64,000 nt of DNA from assembly GCF_937920395.1 (NCBI RefSeq), contig NZ_CALEVF010000036.1:1-64000 (forward strand), given 5' to 3'. Within the stretch, counting starts at the first letter, position 1. The number at the start of each line of letters is the position of its first letter. Shown piece after piece: positions 9,083-18,592 of this stretch. This DNA is from an uncultured Clostridium sp. (lineage in GTDB: Bacteria; Bacillota; Clostridia; Clostridiales; Clostridiaceae). The notes under the pieces were generated by a model that saw nothing but the letters and a program-made list of their open reading frames with translations, was not told where the DNA came from and made no database searches. The position numbers and the translations under genes were made by a program.

Positions 9083-9787
9083 ATGAAAAAATTTATAGAA
9101 CTAAAAAATGTCAAAAAAACTTATACTACGGGAGAAGTAATAATTAAAGCAGTAGATGATGTTTCATTTACAATAGAAAAGGGTGAATTTGTTGTAGTTA
9201 TTGGTGCTAGTGGTGCGGGTAAAACTACAATACTTAATCTTTTAGGTGGTATGGATCAAGTTACTACCGGAAATATAATTGTGGATGGAAATGATATAAG
9301 TGAATATAATAAGAAAAAGCTTACAAAATATAGGCGTGACGATATAGGATTTGTATTTCAGTTCTATAATTTGGTACAAAATTTAAATGCAATTGAAAAT
9401 GTTGAGCTGGCAGTAGAAATATGTAAAAATCCAATGAATCCAGTAGAAGTATTAAAAAATGTTGGACTTAAGGATAGAATGCAAAACTTTCCATCTCAGC
9501 TTTCAGGTGGAGAACAGCAGAGAGTTTCAATAGCAAGAGCACTTGCAAAAAATCCTAAATTACTTCTTTGTGATGAGCCTACTGGGGCCCTAGATTATAA
9601 TACTGGTAAGTCAATACTTAAATTATTATCTGATACATCAAAAAAAGATGGCATGACTGTTGTGGTTATTACACATAATTCGGCTATAACTCCCATCGCT
9701 GATAAGATAATAACAGTTAAAAGTGGGAAAGTTGAGAGCGTCGTCAAAAATGATAATCCAATGGACATTGAAAGCTTGGAGTGGTAG
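9083..9787 (+). CDS. ABC transporter ATP-binding protein (MacB/LolD type)
   Basis: ATPase subunit of an ABC system of the lipoprotein/antimicrobial-peptide export (MacB, LolD, BceA) class. The 234-residue protein has Walker A GASGAGKTT near residue 43, the Q-loop in FVFQFYNLVQNLNA, signature LSGGEQQR and Walker B LLLCDEPTGALD with the switch histidine in VVITHN. AGGAGA (9072-9077) precedes ATG 9083. Its stop lies 2 nt before the permease start, so the two are translationally linked. Such pairs export or detoxify peptides or release lipoproteins; the cargo here is unknown. Confidence 0.95.
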   Translation: MKKFIELKNVKKTYTTGEVIIKAVDDVSFTIEKGEFVVVIGASGAGKTTILNLLGGMDQVTTGNIIVDGNDISEYNKKKLTKYRRDDIGFVFQFYNLVQNLNAIENVELAVEICKNPMNPVEVLKNVGLKDRMQNFPSQLSGGEQQRVSIARALAKNPKLLLCDEPTGALDYNTGKSILKLLSDTSKKDGMTVVVITHNSAITPIADKIITVKSGKVESVVKNDNPMDIESLEW

Positions 9788-9789
9788 AA

Positions 9790-12700
9790 ATGAAAAAGAC
9801 ATTTTTCAAAAATTTATTTAGAGATATAAAAAAAACTTTATCCAGGTTTTTGTCTATAGTAATAATTATTGCAATTGGAGTAGCTTTTTATGCAGGAGTA
9901 AGGGCTACAAGTCCTGATATGAAAAAATCAGCAGATGCTTATTTTAATAAAACTGGATTTATGGATTTTAAATTGATTTCAACACTTGGCCTTACAAAAG
10001 ATGATATAGTACAGGCTCAGAAAATTAAAGGCGTAAAAACGGCACAAGGTTCATATTCGATAGATGCTGTAGTTGAAAAGGATAAACATTCATTAGTTCT
10101 TAATGTTAATTCGACTCCACCTGGCAATGGAATAAATCAGATGAAAATTATTACAGGAAGGTTACCAAAAGCGAGTAATGAAGTTGTAGTTGAAAAAGGA
10201 TTCTTAAAAACGAACAAGTTCAAAATTGGCGATTTTATAGAGCTTAAATCTGGAAACGATTCTAAAAAAATAGGTGATACCTTAAAAATAAGTAAATTTA
10301 AAATAGTTGGAGAAGCACTCTCGCCATTATATCTATCAGCTCAAAGACAATTAAGTTCTGTGGGGAATGGATCAGTTAAAGGTTTTTTATACATACTTCC
10401 CGAGGTATTTAAAAGTGATTATTATACAGAAATGTATTTAAAAATGGATAATAGTTTATCAAAAGACAGTCTTATTTCAAATGACGAGTATAAAGTTGAA
10501 TCAAAGAACATGGAGAAAAGCCTTAAAGACTTCGGAGTTATAAGAAGCAAAGTACGATATAAACAAATAGTATCAGATGCTAGTAGCAAAATAAATATAG
10601 CACAGGAAAAGTTGAATAAGTCAAAAAAAGAAGCAGTAGATAAATTTAGCGAGGTTTATAAAAAGTTAAACAATGCAAAAACTAAAATTGATGACGGTAA
10701 AGTAGAACTTGCAAAAAATCAAACAATTTATAATCAAAAAAAATTGCAAGGGCAAAAACAAATTGCAAATGCTACAAGCAAGCTTAAGGAAAGCGAGGCA
10801 AAGCTTAATGCAGGAAAGCAGCAAGCGGTAGCAAGTATCACGTCGTCGATTGCACTAAAAGTTTCACAGGCAAAAAAACAAGTAGATTCTGATCCTAAAA
10901 ATGAGGTTTTTATTACTCAATATAAGGGGATAAATCAGATTTATTTAGGAAGCATTAAAGGAAAAGATTTTGAAACTATGTATACTTCATTAAAAAATAG
11001 TGAAGCTATAGTTCAAATGAAACCTTATTTTGATATACAGAGTTTAAAAAATAATTTTGATCTTTCAAAATCAAAAATAGATGCGGGAAGAGTACAATTA
11101 AATGAGAGTAAGAAACTTATAATAAATGGAAAAGTTGAATTAGACGCAGCAAGAATAAAACTTGCTAGCGGAGAAAAAGAAGTAAATGAAAATGTTGAAA
11201 AAGTTAAATTAGAACAAGCTAAAGTCAACAATAAATTAAAAGAGGGACAATTAAAAATCAGTAAAAATAAAGATAAAATTAAGGCTATTAAATCACCTGA
11301 GTGGTTTGTATTAGGGCGAAGCACTAATCTTGGATACGAAACATATAGGCAAGATAGTGATAGGATAGATAATATTGGGAAAGCCTTTCCACTTATATTT
11401 TTCTTAGTGGCAGCTTTAGTTAGTCTTACTACTATGACGAGAATGGTTCAAGAAAACAGAATTGAAATAGGAACATTTAAAGCTTTAGGATACTCAAGGA
11501 TAGCTATAACTACACATTATTTGATATATGCGCTTTTAGCAAGTATCACAGGAACAATAATAGGTATATCTTTTGGTTTTAGACTTTTCCCACCACTTAT
11601 CATGAATGCTTATGGTACGCTTTATGCTATTCCTAGTTCCTTAACGCCCTTTAACTCTGGGCTAGCTCTTCAGGCTTCATTGATAGCTATAATATTCACC
11701 TCGCTTGCTGCGGTTGCAGCATCGCTTGAAGAATTAAGAGAAGCACCATCATCACTAATGAGGCCCAAGCCTCCAAAGGCGGGAAAAACTATATTACTCG
11801 AAAGAGTAACATTTATATGGAAAAGATTAAGTTTTACAAATAAAGTAACAGCAAGAAATATATTTAGATATAAACAAAGATTTTTTATGACAGTTATAGG
11901 AATTGCAGTTTGTACAGGGCTTATGATAACTGGATTTGGACTTAAATCTGGAATAATAGGGGCAGCGCAGGGTCAATTTACAGATATATATAAATATGAT
12001 ATGTTATCAACATTTAGAGGGGATATTGAGGGCGATAAAACAGATACTATAAAGAATAAAATAATGAAAAATTCCAATGTAAAATCAGTCCTATTTTCTT
12101 ATACTAAAAATGCAACGGTTAATCTTTATAAATCTGGACGTGAAGATGCATATGTAGTTGTTACAGAAGATAAAAACGAAATTAATAATTATATTAAGCT
12201 TACATCAACCAAAGGTGAGGAGCTTAAACTTAATGATAGAGGCGTAATAATAACTGAAAAGTTATCAAAACTTATGAATAAAAAAATTGGAGATACTTTT
12301 GATGTAACTATAAATGATAAGGTGGTAAAGGCTACGATATCAGATATAACGCAGCACTATTTGCAACATTACATTTATATGAGTCCTAATTATTATAAAA
12401 AATTAACTAGTGAAAACATTAAATTTAATGGATTTTATGGACTGCTAAAAAGCATTACAGATAGTTCAGAGGATAAAACAACGAAGATATTAACCAAAAT
12501 AGAGGATGTAGGATCTGTAAGTTATAAGAATAAATCACAATTTGATTTTAACAAAACAACAAAGAGTATAAATTCAGTGGTACTGGTATTAATAGTATCT
12601 GCAGGAGTGCTTGCCTTTGTTGTAATATATAATCTTACAAACATAAATATCAATGAAAGAAGGAGAGAATTGTCCACAATAAAGCTTCTAGGATTTTATG

Positions 12701-12969
12701 ATAGCGAACTTGCGCTATATATATACCGTGAAAATATTATATTAACGGTAATTGGAAGTTTAGTAGGAATAGTCGTGGGGATTTTACTTAATAATTTTGT
12801 TATTACTACATCAGAAACCAATGTAATGATGTTTATGAGGAATATAGATCCTATTTATTTTCTGTATTCAGTTCTACTTACAATTTTATTTTCTGTAATT
12901 GTAAATTTAGCTATGTATAAGGAATTTGGTAAAATAGATATGATAGAATCACTTAAAAGTGCAGAATAA
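9790..12969 (+). CDS. ABC transporter permease, large FtsX-like (MacB-PCD) type
   Basis: Membrane partner of the upstream ATPase. It is about 1059 residues with one N-terminal helix, a large extracellular part and two FtsX-like permease domains. The extracellular part includes a coiled-coil-rich stretch (about residues 260-500) made of Lys/Ala/Asn/Glu-rich heptads such as KSKIDAGRVQLNESKKL. The FtsX-like domains lie at about 535-655 (with MTRMVQENRIEIGTFKALGYS) and about 920-1050 (with NERRRELSTIKLLGFY). GGAG (9778-9781) is 8 nt before ATG 9790, so I prefer that to the GTG at 9781 inside the ATPase gene. Proteins of this layout are common in clostridia; transport cargo is not known. Confidence 0.92.
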   Translation: MKKTFFKNLFRDIKKTLSRFLSIVIIIAIGVAFYAGVRATSPDMKKSADAYFNKTGFMDFKLISTLGLTKDDIVQAQKIKGVKTAQGSYSIDAVVEKDKHSLVLNVNSTPPGNGINQMKIITGRLPKASNEVVVEKGFLKTNKFKIGDFIELKSGNDSKKIGDTLKISKFKIVGEALSPLYLSAQRQLSSVGNGSVKGFLYILPEVFKSDYYTEMYLKMDNSLSKDSLISNDEYKVESKNMEKSLKDFGVIRSKVRYKQIVSDASSKINIAQEKLNKSKKEAVDKFSEVYKKLNNAKTKIDDGKVELAKNQTIYNQKKLQGQKQIANATSKLKESEAKLNAGKQQAVASITSSIALKVSQAKKQVDSDPKNEVFITQYKGINQIYLGSIKGKDFETMYTSLKNSEAIVQMKPYFDIQSLKNNFDLSKSKIDAGRVQLNESKKLIINGKVELDAARIKLASGEKEVNENVEKVKLEQAKVNNKLKEGQLKISKNKDKIKAIKSPEWFVLGRSTNLGYETYRQDSDRIDNIGKAFPLIFFLVAALVSLTTMTRMVQENRIEIGTFKALGYSRIAITTHYLIYALLASITGTIIGISFGFRLFPPLIMNAYGTLYAIPSSLTPFNSGLALQASLIAIIFTSLAAVAASLEELREAPSSLMRPKPPKAGKTILLERVTFIWKRLSFTNKVTARNIFRYKQRFFMTVIGIAVCTGLMITGFGLKSGIIGAAQGQFTDIYKYDMLSTFRGDIEGDKTDTIKNKIMKNSNVKSVLFSYTKNATVNLYKSGREDAYVVVTEDKNEINNYIKLTSTKGEELKLNDRGVIITEKLSKLMNKKIGDTFDVTINDKVVKATISDITQHYLQHYIYMSPNYYKKLTSENIKFNGFYGLLKSITDSSEDKTTKILTKIEDVGSVSYKNKSQFDFNKTTKSINSVVLVLIVSAGVLAFVVIYNLTNININERRRELSTIKLLGFYDSELALYIYRENIILTVIGSLVGIVVGILLNNFVITTSETNVMMFMRNIDPIYFLYSVLLTILFSVIVNLAMYKEFGKIDMIESLKSAE

Positions 12970-13051
12970 TAACTGAATAATATATGGCATATACTAGTAT
13001 AATATATAGAAAGAGGCGGGAAGAGTAATTGTTCTAAGGGAGGAGTTTTAA

Positions 13052-14473
13052 ATGGAGAAGCAACAATTTGGAGTTTTAGGTATAGCGGTCATGGGTAAAA
13101 ATTTAGCATTAAATGTTGAGAGCAGAGGGACATCCGTTAGTGTATATTCAAGGAATAAAGTTACCATAGATGAGTTTTTGGTAGAGGCAAAAGGAAAAAA
13201 CATAAAGGGCGCATATTCTATTGAGGAATTTGTGAATTCTTTAGAAACCCCAAGAAAAATATTTATTATGATTAAAGCAGGATTACCTGTTGATGAAACT
13301 ATAGATAAATTAATACCGTATATATCAAAGGGGGATATATTAATCGATGGTGGTAATTCGTTTTTTATGGATACAATACGTAGAAGCAAGAAACTTGAGG
13401 AATTAGGGTTTAAATTTATAGGTACTGGGGTTTCGGGTGGAGAAGAGGGAGCTTTAAAAGGACCAGCAATCATGCCTGGCGGAGAACTTGATGCTTATAA
13501 AACAGTTGAACCTATATTCAATGCTATATCTGCGAAAGTGGATGGTGAGCCTTGCTGTACTTATATTGGGCCTAATGGAGCAGGACATTATGTTAAAATG
13601 GTTCATAATGGTATAGAGTATGGGGATATGCAACTCATTTGTGAGGCATATGCACTTTTAAAAAGGGTTGCAGGTCTAACAAATGATGAAATACATGATG
13701 TTTTTAAGCAGTGGAACAAAGGAGAGCTTAATAGTTACCTAATAGAAATAACTAGTGATATATTTGCTAAAAAGGATAATGAAACAGGAAAGTACATGGT
13801 TGATATTATTTTAGATAAAGCAGGCCAAAAGGGGACGGGGAAATGGACTAGTCAAAGTGCCCTAGATCTTGCAGTTCCTATACCTACAATAACAGAAGCT
13901 GTTTTCGCACGTTGCATGTCATCATTAAAAGATGAAAGAATTTATGCGAGCAGTGTTTTAAAAGGACCGGATGTTAAATTTAAAGGAGATAAAAAAGAGT
14001 TTATAGAAGCTATAAGGAGGGCCCTTTATACAAGCAAAATATGTTCATATGCTCAAGGATTTGCACTTATGATGGCTGCAGCAAAAGAGTATAATTGGGA
14101 TCTTAAATATGGGAAGATAGCTAAAATATTTAGGGGTGGATGTATAATTCGTGCACAATTTCTCAATAAGATAAATGAAGCATATGAAAATGATGAAAAT
14201 CTTAAGAATTTAATGTTAGATTCATATTTTAAAAATATTATCAATAGTTATCAAAAGGACCTGCGTTATGTAGTATCAACAGCAGTAAATTTGGGAGTAC
14301 CAGTACCAACATTTTCAAGTGCCTTAACATACTATGACAGTTACAGAAGTGAAAAATTACCAGCAAACTTGCTTCAAGCTCAGAGAGATTATTTTGGAGC
14401 GCATACATTTGAAAGGGTAGATAAGAAAGGAATATTTCATCATGAATGGGTAAATGAGACAAACTCAAAATAG
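13052..14473 (+). CDS. gnd: 6-phosphogluconate dehydrogenase (decarboxylating)
   Basis: Oxidatively decarboxylates 6-phosphogluconate to ribulose 5-phosphate in the pentose phosphate pathway, with NAD(P)+. The 473-residue protein starts with the Rossmann region [18 protein letters not shown]. It also has [30 protein letters not shown] and [14 protein letters not shown] with catalytic Lys182 and Glu189, plus the C-terminal substrate segment [13 protein letters not shown]. Length is typical of the long dimeric form. AAGGGAGGAG (13036-13045) precedes the ATG. No zwf or pgl gene is adjacent, so it is likely transcribed alone. Confidence 0.98.
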   Translation: MEKQQFGVLGIAVMGKNLALNVESRGTSVSVYSRNKVTIDEFLVEAKGKNIKGAYSIEEFVNSLETPRKIFIMIKAGLPVDETIDKLIPYISKGDILIDGGNSFFMDTIRRSKKLEELGFKFIGTGVSGGEEGALKGPAIMPGGELDAYKTVEPIFNAISAKVDGEPCCTYIGPNGAGHYVKMVHNGIEYGDMQLICEAYALLKRVAGLTNDEIHDVFKQWNKGELNSYLIEITSDIFAKKDNETGKYMVDIILDKAGQKGTGKWTSQSALDLAVPIPTITEAVFARCMSSLKDERIYASSVLKGPDVKFKGDKKEFIEAIRRALYTSKICSYAQGFALMMAAAKEYNWDLKYGKIAKIFRGGCIIRAQFLNKINEAYENDENLKNLMLDSYFKNIINSYQKDLRYVVSTAVNLGVPVPTFSSALTYYDSYRSEKLPANLLQAQRDYFGAHTFERVDKKGIFHHEWVNETNSK

Positions 14474-14520
14474 TACAATTTAAGAGTGAATAAACATTGA
14501 AGGTATCAAGATGTTATATA

Positions 14521-14567
14521 AAAAGATAAAGTGAAGTTTGAATCTTAAACTGTTCTTTATCTTTTTT
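14521..14567 (+). terminator. intrinsic terminator after gnd
   Basis: AAAAGATAAAG (14521-14531) pairs with CTTTATCTTTT (14555-14565), with inner AGTTT/AAACT pairing and a T7 run. Confidence 0.85.
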
Positions 14568-14582
14568 TATTTTATACAGCTA

Positions 14583-14631
14583 TTGACAATAAAGTTATTT
14601 GGTTATATAGTTAGTTACATAAGTAACTAAC
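14583..14631 (+). promoter_or_regulatory. promoter and GntR operator of the ytr-like operon
   Basis: TTGACA (14583-14588), a 17-bp spacer and TATAGT (14606-14611) make a strong sigma-A promoter. Overlapping the -10 and start point is the inverted repeat GTTAGTTAC (14610-14618)-ATAA-GTAACTAAC (14623-14631), a perfect 9-bp arm palindrome. It is very likely the binding site of the GntR protein encoded immediately downstream. Confidence 0.85.
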
Positions 14632-14655
14632 TAATTAGATAATGGAGGTGTTAAT

Positions 14656-15027
14656 TTGGATTTTAATAATGATGTACCTATATATATGCAGATTGCTCAA
14701 ACTATTGAAGATAACATTCTTAAAGGAATTTTCCAGGAAGAAACAGCTATTCCATCTACAACAGAAATATCTGTTAAGTATAAGATAAATCCGGCTACAG
14801 TGGCTAAAGGATTTAATTTACTTGTAGACGAAGGAATTATATATAAAAAGAGAGGTGTAGGTATGTTTGTAGTAGCTGGAAGTAAAGTGAAATTAATGGA
14901 GAAAAGGAAAGAAAATTTTTATAAGAACTATATAGTATCTTTAATAGAAGAAGCTGAAAAATTAGAAATTTCAAGTGAAGATATTATTAAAATGATTGAA
15001 GGGGGGGGTTTAATGTGGGCACAATAA
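14656..15027 (+). CDS. GntR-family transcriptional regulator, YtrA subfamily
   Basis: Short GntR repressor of 123 residues: an N-terminal winged helix (about 1-70, with PIYMQIAQTIEDNILKG and ATVAKGFNLLVDEGIIYKKRGVGMFV) and a short helical tail (75-123) instead of a large effector domain, as in YtrA. The start is TTG 14656, 5 nt after GGAGGTG (14644-14650). The last 13 nt overlap the next gene, and the C-terminal codons contain a G8 run (15001-15008) that also serves as the next Shine-Dalgarno. A palindrome upstream is the probable autoregulatory operator. Family members respond to cell-wall-active compounds. Confidence 0.93.
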   Translation: MDFNNDVPIYMQIAQTIEDNILKGIFQEETAIPSTTEISVKYKINPATVAKGFNLLVDEGIIYKKRGVGMFVVAGSKVKLMEKRKENFYKNYIVSLIEEAEKLEISSEDIIKMIEGGGLMWAQ

Positions 15028-15893
15028 AACTTTCAAATGTAAGTAAAAGATATGGGGATACTTTTGCATTAGACAATATATCATTAACTATAGAGTCAAA
15101 TAAAATATATGGGATACTCGGACGAAATGGAGCTGGAAAGACAACTCTATTAAATGTTATAAACAATAGAATTTTTGCAGATAATGGTGTTATTTCTATA
15201 GATGGTAAAAATTTATCAGAAAATAAAAATGCTTTAGGCAATATATATTTTATGGCAGAGAAAAACTTATATCCACAAGCTATGAGAGTAAAACATTTAT
15301 TTAAGTGGAGTAAAGAATTTTATCCGAAATTTGATATGGAATATGCTATTGAACTTTCTAAAAAATTTGAATTAAATATAAATAAAAGGATTAATGAATT
15401 ATCAACAGGGTATTCATCCATATGTAAAATTATAAACACAATGGCATCAGGTGTTGAAATTTTAATGTTTGATGAGCCAGTTTTAGGACTAGATGCGAGT
15501 CATAGAGAATTATTTTATAAAGAACTTACCAAAAGTTATATAGAGAAGCCTAAGACTATTATTTTATCTACTCACATTATTGAAGAAGTATCACAATTAA
15601 TAGAACAGGTAATTGTTCTTAAGGATGGAAAAATAATTAATGACGTAAATGTAGAGAAACTAATATCGCAGTATTATAACGTATCTGGATTAAATGTAGA
15701 TATAGATGAGTACATTAAAGATAAAAATTGTATAAGTGTAGATGAAATGGCAGCGTTTAAATCAGTAGTTATAAATGGGAAAAATGGAGATGTTGAAAAG
15801 AGCGAGCAGAAAAAACTTGGACTCGAAGTTTCAAAGGTTGAACTTCAAAAACTATTTATAGATTTGACGAATAAGGGGGGAATAAAACAATGA
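15015..15893 (+). CDS. ABC transporter ATP-binding protein (YtrB-like)
   Basis: ATPase of an ABC exporter controlled by the overlapping GntR gene. The 292-residue protein has Walker A GRNGAGKTTLL and Walker B ILMFDEPVLGLD with the switch His in LSTHIIEE. Its signature is degenerate: ELSTGYSSI stands where LSGGQ is expected, as is usual in this regulator-linked family. Residues beyond about 215 form an extra C-terminal domain. The start is GTG 15015, 6 nt after the G8 run; an ATG at 15013 is in another frame. Its stop overlaps the permease start as ATGA. Confidence 0.92.
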   Translation: MGTIKLSNVSKRYGDTFALDNISLTIESNKIYGILGRNGAGKTTLLNVINNRIFADNGVISIDGKNLSENKNALGNIYFMAEKNLYPQAMRVKHLFKWSKEFYPKFDMEYAIELSKKFELNINKRINELSTGYSSICKIINTMASGVEILMFDEPVLGLDASHRELFYKELTKSYIEKPKTIILSTHIIEEVSQLIEQVIVLKDGKIINDVNVEKLISQYYNVSGLNVDIDEYIKDKNCISVDEMAAFKSVVINGKNGDVEKSEQKKLGLEVSKVELQKLFIDLTNKGGIKQ

Positions 15894-16636
15894 AAAGTTA
15901 TAAACTTGCTAAATACAATATTAAAAGTAGTCTTAAATCTATACTAATATTTTACTGTATTTTTATAGTTGTAATAATACTCATATCTATAACTGCTGGA
16001 AAAAGTAGTCATATTCGGGGAATAGAGTTTTCATCTGTAATATTTTTATTTGTTCTAGGGCTAAATTCTTTCAAAGAAAATTTTTATTTTAGTCAAGCTA
16101 ATAATATACCTAGAATAGATTATTTTAAATCTATAGTTATAACTATTTTCCCGATAGCTTTAGTTATGTCAATAATAGATATAATATTAAATAGAATTTA
16201 TAATATATTTGATGTAGGTCCAACAATCTATGATATGAGTTATGGTAATTTTAAAAGTGCACATATATATATAAATGGGAATGCATGGATACAAAATAAT
16301 AGTATACGAATACTAATTGGAACAATCACATTTTTGTTTACTTTGTATATCATTGCATTTGCTATAGGATTATTAATAACTATGATATTTTATAAGTGTA
16401 ATAAAACAATGAGGATTCTTATATGTTTAAGTCCTATAGCAATTCAGGCTATATTGGCAAATGTTATATATAATTCTCCACAAATCGGAGGAAAATTAAC
16501 AGCTTTTATTGATAATATATTGGGGATAAGTGCAAAAAACTCATATATTTGTGTATTAACATTTATATGTTTATTCATAATAACAATGTGTTTTGTTTAT
16601 ATAATTGTTAGAAGAGTAGTGGTTAAAAAAGCATAA
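15890..16636 (+). CDS. ABC transporter membrane protein of the GntR-linked operon
   Basis: A 248-residue integral membrane protein with about six hydrophobic segments, the permease partner of the preceding ATPase. ATG 15890 overlaps the ATPase stop in an ATGA, and GGGGGG (about 15875-15880) provides the ribosome site. No domain beyond an ABC-2-like membrane pattern can be recognised. The operon gntR-ATPase-permease matches B. subtilis ytr-type and related bacteriocin-response operons, but the cargo is unknown. Confidence 0.85.
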   Translation: MKSYKLAKYNIKSSLKSILIFYCIFIVVIILISITAGKSSHIRGIEFSSVIFLFVLGLNSFKENFYFSQANNIPRIDYFKSIVITIFPIALVMSIIDIILNRIYNIFDVGPTIYDMSYGNFKSAHIYINGNAWIQNNSIRILIGTITFLFTLYIIAFAIGLLITMIFYKCNKTMRILICLSPIAIQAILANVIYNSPQIGGKLTAFIDNILGISAKNSYICVLTFICLFIITMCFVYIIVRRVVVKKA

Positions 16637-16648
16637 AAACAAGAAATA

Positions 16649-16681
16649 TACAAGCTGTGAAATTAGGGTTCACAGCTTGTA
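16649..16681 (-). terminator. hairpin between convergent genes
   Basis: TACAAGCTGTGAA (16649-16661) and TTCACAGCTTGTA (16669-16681) form a perfect 13-bp stem. The T-rich flank is on the minus-strand side, so it best terminates the fetAB transcript; it may also stop the plus-strand operon. Confidence 0.75.
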
Positions 16682-16712
16682 CTAATTTAATAGTACTAAC
16701 AGAATGTAAAGC

Positions 16713-17483
16713 TTATAAAAATTGTTTCCTATTATTATACAAAGACTTATATCCTAAGTTTAATGATAGAAAAACGGTTGTACAAACAGAACAACAAATT
16801 GCAATCATAATAGATATTTGGTACATAATTGCGGTGGTAGGTAATGTACCAGAGAGCATTTGCCCAGTCATCATTCCTGGTAAAAAGATTATACCCATTC
16901 CAAGCATTGAATTTATAGTAGGAATTAATGCGGTTTCGAAAGCATTATTAGCAAATGGCTTCAATATATTTTTTGGCTCCACGCCTAAATTAAGCAAAGT
17001 GTTAATTTTATCCTTTTCTTTGCTTATATCATCCATGAAGGTTTTTATCGCAATATTTACTCCGGTCATAGCGTTACCAATAATCATACCAGCGAGTGGT
17101 ATAGTGTATTGGGGGTTAGAAATAGATTTACCAACAACTATTGTAACAAAGAAGATTAAAACAAAAAGTCCGGAAAATGTTAAAGAAATCCCAATTGCAA
17201 TTTTAAAATTATTGTTTAAGTCCTTTCTACTTGTAATTACTCTATGTATAGAAAAAATTATCATAATAACTAAAAAAGCAACAGTAAATATAGGATTTGG
17301 ATTACTAAAGACATATTGAAGTATGTATCCAATAATTATAAGTTGAATCGTCATTCTTAAACTAGCAACTAGAAGAAGCTTTGTTTGAGTAACTTTTGAT
17401 TTTTTCATAATTAAAAGTACTATAATTAATAGTAGATAAATAAGCAGAAAATGAGAAATGCTTAATTTCACAATGCCTTCCAT
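16713..17483 (-). CDS. fetB: FetB-like ABC permease (UPF0014 family)
   Basis: Membrane subunit of the YbbLM/FetAB type, which in E. coli exports iron and raises peroxide resistance. The 256-residue product has about seven membrane helices and the family segments SLRMTIQLIIIGYIL, PLAGMIIGNAMTG and IPTINSMLGMGIIFLPGMMTGQMLSG. ATG 17483 lies 2 nt after the stop of the ATPase gene, and its Shine-Dalgarno GGAGG (17491-17495, minus strand) is within that gene's end. The plus-strand ORF covering this span is its antisense shadow. Metal specificity is inferred from the family. Confidence 0.93.
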   Translation of the reverse strand: MEGIVKLSISHFLLIYLLLIIVLLIMKKSKVTQTKLLLVASLRMTIQLIIIGYILQYVFSNPNPIFTVAFLVIMIIFSIHRVITSRKDLNNNFKIAIGISLTFSGLFVLIFFVTIVVGKSISNPQYTIPLAGMIIGNAMTGVNIAIKTFMDDISKEKDKINTLLNLGVEPKNILKPFANNAFETALIPTINSMLGMGIIFLPGMMTGQMLSGTLPTTAIMYQISIMIAICCSVCTTVFLSLNLGYKSLYNNRKQFL

Positions 17484-17485
17484 AT

Positions 17486-18115
17486 TTAAACCTCCTTAAT
17501 TATTTCAATTTTATTTTCACAAAATTCGTTAACTATAGTTTTATTGTGACTTACAATTACAAGCTCAATATTTTTAGTTTTGCAGAAAGCTATTATATTT
17601 TTCATTACCCTATGCCCAGTTATTTCATCTAAAGCTGATGTTGGTTCATCTAGCAATATAACTTTTGGACATAATGATAAAAAAATTGATATATAAACTC
17701 TTTGACGTTCTCCACCTGAAAGTGTAGACGCAGGTTGGTCTAGGGAAACATTTACGCAGCAAAGTCGAGTTATGTAATCTATGTAATCACTGCTAGGCAT
17801 AGTTTTTTGTCTTAATGAATAAAATGTTTTGAAATTGTCTAATATGCTCGCATTAAAAAGAAATGGTTCTTGAGAAACGAGGCTTACTTCTCGGCGTAAA
17901 GCAATTGGGTCATATGTATCAATTGAAAGCCCTTTATATAACAGTTCACCAGAATCTGGATTAATAGACTGGTTCAATAATTTTAGAAAAGTGCTTTTAC
18001 CTGATCCACTTTCTCCAACAATAAAATTAATTTTACCTTTCTTAATTTTTATATCATTATAAGTTAGATTAATATTATATATAATATTACTTGCCTTAAA
18101 TAATAATTCATTCAT
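17486..18115 (-). CDS. fetA: FetA-like ABC transporter ATP-binding protein
   Basis: ATPase partner of FetB. The 209-residue protein has Walker A GESGSGKST, Q-loop VSLVSQEPFLFNASILDNF, signature LSGGERQRV and Walker B VILLDEPTSALD, followed by the H-loop in VIVSHNK. AAGGAA precedes ATG 18115. An extended -10 element lies about 65 nt upstream, and fetB follows 2 nt downstream, so the two form an operon. The small size and absence of extra domains agree with YbbL. Confidence 0.93.
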   Translation of the reverse strand: MNELLFKASNIIYNINLTYNDIKIKKGKINFIVGESGSGKSTFLKLLNQSINPDSGELLYKGLSIDTYDPIALRREVSLVSQEPFLFNASILDNFKTFYSLRQKTMPSSDYIDYITRLCCVNVSLDQPASTLSGGERQRVYISIFLSLCPKVILLDEPTSALDEITGHRVMKNIIAFCKTKNIELVIVSHNKTIVNEFCENKIEIIKEV

Positions 18116-18182
18116 TATAATTCCTTCTTTATTCGTATTTTTATAGTTTTTTTCTTCTTCTATAGTTATTTTCTACTGCTTT

Positions 18183-18191
18183 ATTATAACA
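18183..18191 (-). promoter_or_regulatory. extended -10 promoter for fetAB
   Basis: Read on the minus strand, the bases at 18191-18183 are TGTTATAAT, an exact extended -10 element about 65 nt upstream of the fetA start. The -35 is poor. Confidence 0.5.
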
Positions 18192-18592
18192 TCATTTATG
18201 TAACATACATATTAACATATATAAGTGCAGTCATTTAGGTGTATAATAAATTGGGGAGAGTGGAAAGAAGAGGAATATGTAGAATATCTTGTTATAAGAT
18301 AAACTAATAATGTGGTTAAAACCAGAAAAAATAGTCTATTGTAATAGTACAACCTGGCTATAATTATTTAATAATAATATCACATTCAATGGAATATATT
18401 AAAAGTATATATGTATTTAAAAAAAGTTTAATTTAAGACTTAATTGGCATGAACACCAAAAAGACATATATTTCGCCAAATTATACATATAAAATAAAGG
18501 AATAATAGAATTATTAGAGAATATAGAAAATACGTATATTATATGGAACAGTGTGCTTAATATGTATTCTTAAAAATTGAGAGGTGATAATT
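18192..18592. other. AT-rich intergenic region, no gene seen
   Basis: About 400 bp between divergent units. I see no ORF with a ribosome site and no known RNA motif. It contains ATATTTCGCCAAA (18468-18480), which recurs upstream of the aspartokinase gene, and the Shine-Dalgarno GAGAGGTGA of the next gene at its end. Confidence 0.5.

Noticed and set aside
16657-17319. 220-codon plus-strand ORF
   Set aside because: Complement of fetB, which has family motifs, a ribosome site and an operon partner.
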